A stretch of 64,000 nt of DNA from Tubiluchus corallicola (Eukaryota > Priapulida > Priapulimorpha > Priapulimorphida > Tubiluchidae): contig JAQGDQ010000088.1 in assembly GCA_030141605.1 (NCBI GenBank), positions 248,001 to 312,000 on the forward strand. Direction: 5' to 3'. The position numbers and the translations under genes were made by a program. Positions 33,717 through 46,737 of the stretch are shown piece by piece. The first letter of the stretch is position 1, and each line of letters opens with the position of its first letter. The notes below the pieces were generated by a model, which ran no database searches, was not told the DNA's origin, and was given only the letters and a program-made list of their open reading frames with translations.

Positions 33717-36700
33717 TTACACACTAATATCCTGCGACAATCGAAGTTTTTTAGCTCTTGCTCTTCGATTTTTGAACCAAAATTGGACGTTCTTTGGCTC
33801 TAACTTTGGAAATCTTTGTCGATATTCAAAAGAGTTGAGTTCACGGGTAAAATGTTCAATTTCTTCATGAGACGGATGAGTAGTGATACCAAACCATTGC
33901 TCCAGACGTGGAATTTCTGTGATTGGATCAATAAAGATGCGGTTACGTTTACTCCGCCGTTCCTCTATGTGATCACTGGAAATCTGACCATTCTGTACCA
34001 TATTTCGAATCACCAGCGAGGACGGCAGAGATCTATAATGACTGGAGTAACTTGGTGACTTATAGGCAAGTTCAGCTGCACTACAGCTGACCATGGTCGG
34101 TGGACCTTTTGGTGAAAATCGCGTACAAAATGGAATAGTTAAGCTGCTATTATATGGATGGAATTCATGAGGCGATGTACAAGAGTTAGCCTGAACGTCG
34201 GACATGCAGTTCCCATTTAGAAAATGCATATTTGGTTCGGGCGAATTACTGGTTCCATGTACTTCTTTCTTAATGTCACTGTTCAAGGTGATTGCGAGTT
34301 TACTTTCACTTTCAACAGAATTTGCTTTGGCCAGCTCAGATCTTCTATCATCATCTGAATCACTCCTTTCATCATCAGATATCTCATCACCATCATAATG
34401 GACAACTCTAGGTTCTCCATGAGTTTGATCACAAACCTTGTTTGCATGCTCTTTATTAAGACTAGATACTTCATCATCACTGATGTGGGCAGCTTTCTCA
34501 GTTTTCTGATCAGTCATTTCTACATCTACATTTTCTTCTATACAACTATCATCTGATAATGTATTTGACATCTGTGAACCATACATACCAAGGGCACGCT
34601 TGTACGCAGCTCTTGCATTTTTAAACCAGTAAACTAGATTGTTAACGTCGAGTGGCTTTCGGCCTTTACGAGTCTCAAATGCATTCAGTTCATTAACGTA
34701 CTGTTGGATTTGGTAACGGCTAGGATGTTGATTCTGTGCAAACCACTGGTGTAACTTTGGTAATTCTAATTCTGGATCAAATGATATTCGCATCCTTGTT
34801 TTATGCATCACCGGGCGTGGTATAAACTGGGTATCATTGCTTGCATTTACTGTTGTTGGTGGCGTCTTCTCTTCACTTGACGACTGACTGTCTGTACGGA
34901 CTGTTTGTGATGGCGTGAGGGATTGTTCAGATGTAGGAGCCATGACGGATTTACCAAGCTGTTCATCAAACCACCGATCAAACATTTTTGTTGCATCTTC
35001 AGGCAGGCAGTTGGGTCTGTTTCCATTGGCTAGTGCATCAAGAATGGACTAAAATAACAAAAGTGTATTTACATGTAACATAATGTACACATTGCCATTA
35101 ATAACTTTTTTAAGGAGTTATAAAAATTAATCAAATTTTGACTTATGTACATGGGGCAGCATCATATCTCAGTAATATCATGTTAAATAAAAGGGACACA
35201 TGCATGTGGGAAAGAAAAAGATGCAAGTAATGTCAAATAATGCTGTGTTTTGCTAGACTGAAAGATAAATGCACACTTTTGGCATTGCATGAATAATGTC
35301 AATGGCAACATAATTTGTCATCATCAATAGCAGGTCCAAAACTCACGAGTCAGGCTATGTTGGGGCTGTTGTAGTTATTGCTATTACATTGAGTAGTTAA
35401 CTGACTAAGAATCTTATATTGAAAAATAGATTAGCAAAAAGAGCATGTGATTTCTATACCCATTTTCAGTAGAAGTGTAAAAAAGCCTCTAAAATGCATT
35501 TGTTACTGTTGTAGAACTAGGCAAAACCAGATTACCAAATCTAAAATAGTTGAAGTTTCCTTGTTATGATGTTTTTTGGCTTACAAGACTTGCAAAAATA
35601 CGAGACTCATGTTTTATAAATCGTTTTCTATAACTTTAATATGTATTATCACCACAATTAATTTACCATATAATACCTATGTATCATTGTAAAAGCATTT
35701 ACAAGTAACTGTAAGGAGCTTGTGCCTTTGCAATGCCAGATTTGTCAGTTTTTTGTGCATATAATGACTTGCTCATGCTTATCAACTTCACAGAGCTTAA
35801 GCTTAAAAGCAATACTAACACTTTTCAACTTTAACTTTGCATCCATAGTATTAGTTACCAAATATAATGTGTTACCTAATACAGATATTACCTAATATGG
35901 AATTAGCCGAATAAGCTGAGTGACTGTTACTTGAAAGACCAGCAGAATAATGCATCCATCCAAACAAGATTAGAATGAGACTAATGGACCAAAATTGGAT
36001 AATGTTAAGCTACACTATTTAGGTTTTATGCAGGTAAGGCAGTGAAATCCTGTTAACCTGGTCCGAGTCGATCAAATGTAAGGTTACTTTTACACTTTGT
36101 TATTAAACTCAGCACCAGGAATAATAACGACACAATGACCCAAAGAAAACAGCAGCCAAAGCAACAACAAGGGCAACAGTAATTTGACAAAACCAGGTTA
36201 CAAAATCCAAAGTAGTTAAATTTTCCTTGTTATGTTTTTTTAGATATACAATATAAATGTACATATGTATAATTCTACATGGCTTAGAAACACCAGAATT
36301 TATGAAGAAGTAAGCCAACCTCATATAACCTCTTCTGCAACATATACAAAAATAAATAAGATGCAACAATAAAGAAATAGAGATCAGTGTCTCAACCTTT
36401 GAAACATCGTGTCTTTTCGTTTATCATGCAATTTTTAATTGTAATTGCAACTGTTCCTGTCATTAAGAATTATCTCTGTGTCATAAATAGGCCAAATTGT
36501 GTTTTTGGGACATAATTGAAAATGAGATTAAGCTATTTAAAAAAAACAAAAACTTTATCTGCTAGGCTTTTCAAGAAGTTTACTAGTCAGTGAAGAAAAT
36601 TAGAATGCAAACAAACAAATCCCAAACTGCCTACCTTTTCAATGGGGCAGCCACAGTTCGTAAGTAAAGTTTGAGATTTAAGAAGTAGCAGCTGTAATAA

Positions 36701-39700
36701 TTTTGTCCTTATGTTGTCGACTGCATTTAACTTGGGGTGGCTGTAAATAAAAGTGCATATCAATCTAATTCAATAAATGCATAGTATTTTTCTTTAAAAT
36801 ACACATATATTCAACAAAATACATAAAATCAAATACAAAATTCTGCCTGGAAAGTATGCTTGTTTGGCAATTAAGTAAACAGTTTTGTACACAATCATCA
36901 AGAGCAACCTTCGTTCAGAAATTTATTCTGGAACCATGATAGTTACTAATTATAAAAACAACACCATTAGATGTTTCAGCTAAGAAAACCAAAGAAAACT
37001 TTAGTTATATAAAGCAATACTAGGTAGACTTGTTCATTCTGAAAAACTTCAAGATTTTTCTTATAGCCTTAAAAATTATATAATTAACAAAGAGAGAGAA
37101 ATTTCGTGATTGCATACAAGATTTGCATTTGTGAAGAGAGTGTGTATAAAAACAGAATGCATTAGTGGAAAGATAACTAATCACATTAATACCCAGCAAA
37201 AATGACGTACATAATGTAAGTGCATTTGTTATTAACAATCTGTGCGTGTTTTATCAGCTTCCCTACTAGACTATTTTACAGATTCAGCAAGCTTTTAGGA
37301 TTTCAATCACGTAAACACGGATTGCCAGCGTGAAAGCTTTCTCAGTCAAATCCCATCAGAGAAAAACAATGATAACCGCACAAAACTACTTTCTAGATGC
37401 GCTTTATCCAGTTATGAGTCCATTAAGAAAAGATGTTTATATGTAAGTGGCAGGTGCGAACATCAAAAGGCCTGAGCGGCTTACCTTTTATTAGCTACCT
37501 CTGATCTCACTGATGGCACCTGCTTTCTGCTCTTAGTTAACTACAATGTTTTTTAAGTCATTACAGTCTGTGAATTTGTCCAGTGTTTCAGTATAAAATG
37601 ACTTACAGAAGTCTAACACATTTAAGTAAATTTACGTAACAAAAAAGTCTGTTGTTTGCTAGAAGGTTTGCAAATACATGTATCTCTGGATTTTTATTAA
37701 AAAAATTCCTGGTGTCACATAACTTCCAAATCACAATTTTTTGTACAACATAAACTGAAGGCAAAATCCAACGTTCAATGACAGGGCCTACTTAATGTTG
37801 ATGATTGCAGCAAGACTGAAGCCTGTCTCACTATCAAGGATATCCCTTAAAGATGAGCGACAGTCAACAACCTGTGACCATGAACCACAAAAGTACCTTA
37901 GCCACATTTAGATGTACAGGGTCGTCCAGAAAAAACATTACTTGTAAATTTTTTCGTAAAAGAAAAATCACAAGGCAAAAAGGTATAAAAACTTGGCAAA
38001 ATAAAAATGAATATATGCATTTTATACACAAGAAAAAACTCAGGTGAGTTTTATGTTTCAATTTTACTGGGAAATAGAATTTCTCCATAAAAAAGAAAAG
38101 GAAATTTTTTCCAAAATTTACTGTTTTAGTGAAAAAGAAATGCAGCTTTTGTTATTTCTTTATCTACATAACTTAAAAAACTGTTCTATGTGTTTTCTTT
38201 CCATTTCCATCATTTTGTGAAGCCTAGATCAGAATTCGTCAATAACTAAATTAATCTGATTTTTAGCCCATTCTGAAGTTTAACTTTTTAAACTTTTTTC
38301 AGTTCAAAGACATCTTTAATTTGTTTTCTCACATGATATATCGCCAAAGTAACTTATCCCATAGGCTAAAATCCAAAGGATTTAAGTCACACTTGTTTCC
38401 TAAATAAGTAGATAAAGAAACATTAAAAGCTAAGTTTATTTTTCACTTGATGAAACAGTAAATTTTGTAAAAAGAAATCACTTTCTTTGTTAAGGAAATT
38501 TAATTTTAAACATCACATTTTTAAATAGGTACCGCAATAATGAAACACAAAACTTGCATATTTTCATGGTTTTTCTGTTAAATTTTTATGATTTTTTGAA
38601 TGATACGAAATTTCTTATAATCTATGCTCGAGAAAGAAATCGCATTATCCGAGCAACAAGTTCGTGCGATGTACTTGTACATTGTACATTGCGATGGATT
38701 TGTACATTGTACTACTCTTTCGGTTCAATTCTTACACGACTGCAGTATTATACAGTAATACAGTATAAATACTGCCATTTAATTTTACTGAGAATATCAA
38801 ATAAATCGACATACCCCACTAAGCGAATCTGTAATGTTGCTACAGTTGTTAGGAGACTCAATATATCGCCTACAGTTTTTGTCTCATCTACGGTAATACT
38901 GCTAAATGGCAACGGGTTCCAGTTCTTGATATGAATTGCACCTAAACACAGAAATTAGTATAAATATGATTAGAGTTCTTTGCACTTACTATACAAATTT
39001 TCACCTGGAAAAGTGGCTGCTAAAATGCTTGTTTAACTGCAATGAAAGTTCTTTAGCATGCAATAATATTAAAATCAACATTATGCTAAACACATCTTTA
39101 TTTTTGTTCTTGTAATTTTTACTTCTTTTCATAACTAAAACATGCACTGTTTGGCGTGTTTACACACTGCTATTCACATGAAGTCTCAAGATGAAAACAA
39201 AAACATGAATAAACACTTAGTTTAAAATAATTGAGCATTCTTATTAAAACTAAATCCTAAATCACTACTGTTCTAAAAGCACGGACAAGTTAGAATCGTT
39301 TACCAGCCACTTTTGACATCAAGCAAAACTCATAGCTGTATCATGGTTAACCAAAAAACTTGTTGCACGAATTTTGCTATCCAATGGAAGCCTGACTGTA
39401 TCCAACTTTCGTTAGCAACTTTAGAAATAACAGCTTTTATTTATGATAAAAATTCAATTAAAATTGCATGTACAACTACAAATGAACTAAAATTATTAGC
39501 AATTCTGCAGCACTTTGTTAACAAATTTCGACTATTAGCACCACAAAAAGTATCACTACCTTAAAGGGATGCTAAATTGTTTTCAAATGGTTTTTAGGAT
39601 TTAGAATTGAATACTGTTTCTTTTTTGTTCAATGATCTGCAAATTATTAGAACCAGTGCAATTAGTGTCCACAAACACAAATATGAGAGAAATTTTTTTT

Positions 39701-42700
39701 ATATTTCCGAACCTTTTGCACCAACAGCATCACAAGGCAAATAGCCCAACTTGTCTAAAGCGATATGAACAATGTCAGCAAACAACGTATTCACCGGGAT
39801 GATAGCATAACTATCCATCTCAACACTAGGTGACTTGACTACTCCTGATGACTGACATGCTGTAGACCTCTCTACAATGCAATGAACAGGAATGGATTTG
39901 ACTGGAAAAAAAATGCAAAATTTTATGAATTTAAGCAAGACTGAAGTAACTAATAAATCACAAAATATCAAAAAAAGTTAACACATCATTGAATCACCTC
40001 TTTCTACTTACCCCTACTCAGCATACAACTATTTTTCAGTCACCCCATAATTATTATATGCCATATTATAGTACAATGCAGATGTCTGATTTGCCTTACC
40101 ATTGGTGTTGGTTAACATAAGTTGATCCCTTAACTTTAATTAAAAAAATAATCTAAAAACGAACTACTAGAAACTGCTGCCGGGGTGGGTGGGTGGGGGG
40201 GGGCGGTTTAGATTTCATGTGCTATACAGTTTATCGAGCATGATAAGATACCTCAGTCTTTTAACTTTTAAGAAAATAATTAATTTTCGATGTTGAGCTC
40301 AATTGTCAAATATTACTCAGCATTATGAATACAGGCAAACTCAGCAATCTCAACTCCACAATTAAAAGAACAAGCTTCACAAAAAATCTGATGCCCTGTA
40401 TGAAAATAGGGCATTGTTTCACTACATTTTGGAATGTTTACCAAGGGCAGTGATTTTTATCTGGTCCATAATTTAACAGTAACGATTCTCCTCAATATTT
40501 TATGAATGTGAATATCTGCTGTGAGGTCTATGAGACTGTGAAGTTTTTAAATGAAAAGCAATGATTAAAAAAAAAGAAAATTGTGTTAAACATGCAGAAC
40601 AGTTTTGAACAAGTTTTCATCATTTCAAACAAATATTGCCATCCATGCTTTAAAACGCATATTTACAAGGCTCTAACTTGCAAAATAAAAATAAACTGTG
40701 CATTAATTAGTTTCAGTAAAATGCTAGTGGATTTGCTAATGAACTAATAAGATTAGTTTTCAATCTTCACTAATTAATTATCTTCTAAACTAATGCTGAT
40801 TATTTCTATTAATTCTAGGAAGTGCCAACGTGTGCCGCAAATTTTAATCAATTCGGGAGTGCAAACTGTAAAATGTAAATTTCAGTATAATAGTCACACT
40901 GATAATTTGCATTGACAGTGATGATTATAGCTGTGACAATGATATATTTGAGAAACACAAAAAAGTAGCAATAGATTTCATTTTTGATAAAAATTTTAAT
41001 CAGAAATTCTAGATACAACTTCCAACGAAAAAACATTCTTGAGATTATAAGTCGTACCTTTCTCAATGAGAATGTGACTGAACAAGGCAAGCAGCCTAAG
41101 TACAATGTACCATACTAAATTATCTCAATTTAAGCTTATCGATTAATGACAAAAAAGTAATCCGTAATATTCAGTTTTTGAAACCAAATGGTCGAGATTG
41201 AACCTGGATTTGAACTGGGACTTCTGGATTACAAATAAAAGCCATGACCACTAGACCACACAGCCCATTGTGAACATGGTAGGTTGTGAACATGATAACT
41301 ACACCTTAGTTCGATCCTTATAACTTGATAACCAAGCCAACATTTCCACTAACACTTAGATACAGGTTCAACATAGGTTCGTCTAGTACCAGTTTCTTTG
41401 GTGGGTGGTAAAATGGCATGATAAAAATGGGACAGAAAAAAATGGCACATGTTATTTTGATGCAATTGATTTTCATAATAAAACCAGAACGCACTCAGAA
41501 ACACACCTCTGTCAAAGTCAAACAATCCTAAACTTTTCCGTCTGATTCCTTTGATTAAAAAAATTTGACACAAAGATAAACAAGCAAAAATGTACATGTA
41601 CTATTATATAGACTAGCAAAAGACACACAAAATATTTGTTCAATAAATAAATTTATAATCACTAATGCATAAATGTTCCACATAGTGTTTATCTATCTTT
41701 TAACCTTCAATTTTGGCAATGGTACTAGACTGATAAAAACATACGTATGTGCATACCCAGTCACCTTATAAGGCTATACACATCAACAGGCAAAGGTTAT
41801 AGACAGCGCTACACAGTTTTACAGGCGAGAATTTCTCGAAATGGAACTGGAACTAACTTATAGTTCTTTGTCCAGGTGGATATAACAAAAAAAGTACTTT
41901 TTACTCCCTCTGTGACCTCCACAAAGAGTTTCAAGTATGTTTTTTCTCGAACGTATTGTTTGGTCAGTTTTACGAAAAAAGAACCAGCGAAAAGAATCCC
42001 ATTTTGGCACTTTTACTCGCCTTTCTTCACAAAGTTTCTTGCAAATCTGTTAAGTAGTTTTTGCATAATAGGCTTACTGCCATAACAGACAAATAACCAA
42101 ACAAATAAACAAACAGACAAACTGTGTTAAAGCATAACTTCCATACCAGAGGTAAAAGTAACTAAAATAATTATCTCCCACTGTAACCATAACCCTAAAC
42201 ATACTTTACTAAGTGTGCCATTTTTACCTATTTTTTCATTTGTGCCATTTTTCCTGTGCCATTTCTATCATGCCATTTCTACTATTTTTCCATTTGTGCC
42301 ATTTTTTCCTGCGCCACTTTTTCCTGTGTCATCATTTTACCCATTTTTCCATTTGTGGCCACGCTATCTTTACCATGCCATTTTTCCTAGGCCAATTGTA
42401 ACTGTGCAATTTTTACCTACGTTTCTTTAGTTGAACTTATTTACGTAGAGTATAAAAACTTTCTAAATGCATGTAAATTATTAATAACACCCTTTATAAA
42501 TAAGCTTTCCCACACCGTTATACTGATAACCCCATGAGAACACAGCGGAAGTATGGACAAATCTGTCTGGATAAATAACCTGCTCAAGCTTCCTTTATTT
42601 CATATATAATTTTTTGTAAGTGTAATTCCATCTGCTAAACCAGCTGGTCAAAAAAATTAGTTAATTACCGATTGCAAGCACTATCTCAAACTTTATAATT

Positions 42701-45700
42701 TTACTTAGATGAGCGCAGAATACACGTCAAAGTCATCTATCCCACAGTAAATGAGTCATCAGTTTGCCAGAGTAGTATGCTAAATCCACGGGGGATTAAG
42801 TCTCACGCAGAGGAGGATTAGGCAAGGGAAATCCTCCAGCAAACTAAAACCTAATCCTGCTCTTCAATGCTGCACTGTGCAAATTTTTCAGCTGTCTAGA
42901 AAGATGGGCTGCAGTTTTTCTTGATTCGCAAAAAGGATCAGTGCGAATGACAAGTTGAACTGAAAGGAGTTTAAACTAAGATGGATGCGAAGAAATTTCG
43001 ATTCTTAGCTTCGGCTTATGTACCAGAGTTGAGACACTAATCAAACATAACGTTAGGTTTCTGAAAACATACCCTCCTATTATTATTATTATTAATTAAG
43101 AATGCACAAACATTTCAATATAATTTCTAATAATTTATCTAGAATAACAATTTGAAACTCTGAATTACATCACACAAAAAGTTTTGTGAAGACAATAAAA
43201 CAAAGATTTTGGGTATATCACAGCGGTTAATTAAATGTTACTGTTATGTCGTAATACAGGTAGAAAAACAGTAAAAATGTTGTTCGTACAGTACTCATTA
43301 TATTACACTATGTGAAAAATAAAACTTAACCATTTAAAATTTTTTATTTAAAGTATGTTTATTTATCTTTACTTAATGTAAGATGCATAAATAGCCCGTT
43401 GAACTAGATAACTTAAAAGCCTAACGCATTTCTTTTGCTGAATAATGTGTTAACTTAACTTAACCACTTTTGAAATGTTCTTGCATCATTTTGCTGAATA
43501 TTCTTTCATCCTTGCGTGTATTAATTTAATATACATATATGAAGAAAATTGCATACTAATGGTTTACTTATGGCCTGTCAAAATTTTAAGAAATTTTTCT
43601 GTGAATATCACATTGAGTTTTCTTATGCCTTAGTGCCCAGACACCGACAAAGTTGTATACGACAGGTTTCACTAGTCGGGCAAAATCCATGGAAGATTTT
43701 GCACTTTTCCCGGACAGTGTAGCTTTACATTATAAGTCTGACAAAGAGGATTAGGTGGGAAATTGTAATCTTTTGTGAAAATACGTTTTTAATCTCATTT
43801 ATAGAACAATCTTTCACTGTGTGCAAGTCATCAATATAGATACTAGGTTTATCTTAAGGGCTTATACGCTACAGGAAACGATTATATGATTTTTATATTG
43901 TAACCCTGACAAATAATCACGCTCACTATACTTAACACATGTTTTACGAATTCAAAGTTTTTCTCTGTATTATACATACATGTACGTATTATATTAATCA
44001 AGAGCATGTATTCCTTCGAAGACCTAAAAGAAGTTGCTGCTCAGTCCATATTTCAAAAATTGATGAACAGAACCATCTCTTTTCGCTATAGCATAACAGA
44101 AACATTAAGAACTATAAAAAAGTTATTTCTGCTGCTGTTATTATCGTCGTCGGTATCACTGTCGCCACTGCTACAACAATCACCATTATTGCCAATTGTT
44201 GTTGTTATTGTTGCTGCCATTGTTAATGGTAATTGTTGTTGTTCTCGATGCAGTTATTGTTGATGAGTTTGTTTGTGCTGTTGTTGTTGTTGTTGCTGCT
44301 GCTACTGCTGCTGTGCTGTTGTTGTTGTTGGTGGTGGTGGTGTTGCTGTTGCTGTAGTTACAGTTACTGCTGCTGCTGTTACTCTTACTCTTGCAGTTGC
44401 TATCATCAGTGAACTCACCACCCTCTTTCTTCTTTGCCATCTCTACTGTCACCATCTTTGTCACTGTCAGTGTCACCGTTTTAATTTAAAGTACTTATTA
44501 TTATTGTTGTTGGTATTCATGGAGTTATTGTTGATTCTATTGCTGCGTTACAGTTGCATTTCAGCAGCATGTTATTGCTATTAGCCTGTTGCAGTTCTGC
44601 ATTTCTAAGTAAAGAGAATTCTTGATTGTGGAAACAAAATTTGGTTTTATTTACATGTATCATGCACTGACTGCACCTTAACACTTATTAAAAATAACAA
44701 AAGTAGAGAAATATCACAATCTTCTTACTCGAAGACGCATCTCATTTGTCTCATGGGTTCACATACGGATCAAATCTCTTTCCTTACCTTATTGTTTGTT
44801 ATCGAAAACTAAACCATGATTGCGAAAAACGCTGGTAAGTTTCCACGATGTTGGGAATTAGTGAAGGATTTCAACTGATAAAACACAAATCTGCTTAACC
44901 GTCAATACGTTTCTGCAGCTCGCAAAATGCCACATTGTGCAATAAGGCTTAGATGGTGATTTGCGCCAAAGAAAAGTTTAATATGTGATTATGGAAAACT
45001 TATTTCTTGTTCTCGAACAACAGGTAAACCCTAATGTGGCTGAATACTTACGTTATACAATAACAAATGACGTGCTGCTGTAAAAGTCAAATAGCTTGTA
45101 GAAGCCTATGTACGAAAACAGAGTAAAAGCTTAGCTGAAAGTTTGAGCTCCGGAACTAAATGATCTTACAGCAACCAATAAACTTAACTTACTAACTTAC
45201 TAAACTTAACTAACTTAGTTAAATAAACTTACAGAATTTGTTTGAACGTCGAGTAAATTCTAATGCGTAAAAAAGCTAAACTAAACTCAATAAATTTATA
45301 ATACTGTGTTTATCATTTAAAATGATAACTATATTTGCAACAACTTCTGCAGATGAAATTATAATGTGGAATTAAAAATATTGTTTAAGCCATGTACAAA
45401 GCTTACGGGCCTAATATTTTTTCCCTGGAACCAAACCCTGGAAGTAGTAAATAATATCTAATCATAAAATAATTTGTATTGTTCACTTTGCCATTAAATA
45501 ATTAAAGGGATACATATTTTAAAGTTTTCTTGGACCATTTGGTGTAAGTTTAAAAAAGAGGGTCTCATGGCTTTATATAGTTTAGGGCCTCTCCTAGTTT
45601 AAATCTGGCACTGAATCCGCTGCAATAAAATAATCGAAAAAAGGCATATCATTGAAGAAAACAAGGTCCACATGCACTCTCATCAAAATATATATAGCAC

Positions 45701-46569
45701 CAAATAAATAATATCTGCATCTGTTATTCAGTTAGCAAGAGTTTAGAAGCAAGAGCAAGTTAGAAACCCTGCAAATATTTCTTCTTTCATTGGGATAGTT
45801 CAGCAGGCCCTGGCAACTATGGATAAAAATTACACCACAAAGAAACGTTACTTGTTTTTCTGTCTTGACGCTCAAATAACTTGATGATATAGGTTTTGGC
45901 TCATTGCAAAGTTGATTTTTATGAAAAAATAATAAGCGTGATTTGCAAACAAGTTTTTATAACGGAAAGCAAAACTTTTCGAAAACTTATAAATACAAAG
46001 TAGGATTTATTTCTCATAGAGAAGGTAGGTAACGCATTCAAGTAATCTAGGATTAGCACACAAATAAAATGAGCTTACGCATAACGCTCTTATCCAACCT
46101 TGTCAATGAAAACGTAAGCTGAGAGCTTAAGCATCAAAATATAATCCCACCCCCTTAATGGAAAACTTGAGGTAAATATATCGCACCATTTTTATAAACA
46201 GGCAGCAGAAGTCATGAGAATTAGACTATTATCGTTACATGACACTATAAACAGGGTGTCTCAGAAGTCACTACACACTATTCATTTTCTATATGTTTTA
46301 ACAAGTAAAGCAAAATGTGTGAAATTGAAACAGACAGATAATTGAAATCCAGGGCAATTCTTTTAGTCAAATTGGACGAAAACCTGAAAAGTACTACTCT
46401 AGTAGCCATTGCTTTTTTTATAGTTTTGGAGACCAATACAATGCCAAATCGGGCAGAAATTATTGTCATTATTATTTATTTATTTAAAATTATACACAAA
46501 TGCAATCTTTACATATATACAATGTGGACACCTTTTGTTTGCAGCGTATTGTAAACGGGCGTTTAAAAT

Positions 46570-46606
<37 letters not shown>

Positions 46607-46678
46607 GAGGGAGGTTTTGAGAGAGAGAGGGAGAGAGGGAGAGAGGGAGAGAGAGAGAGAGAGAGAGAGGGGGGAGAG

Positions 46679-46737
<59 letters not shown>

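Noticed and set aside
38554-38934. 126-codon plus-strand ORF
   Set aside because: Overlaps in antisense the COMPASS-domain exon 38815-38941, whose splice phases and homology are convincing.
39313-39564. 83-codon plus-strand ORF in the Dve-like gene intron
   Set aside because: No ATG start at its beginning and no recognisable family features.
44006-44584. Cys/Val-rich and Asn/Ser/Thr-rich ORFs
   Set aside because: Products of the GTT/GCT trinucleotide repeat.
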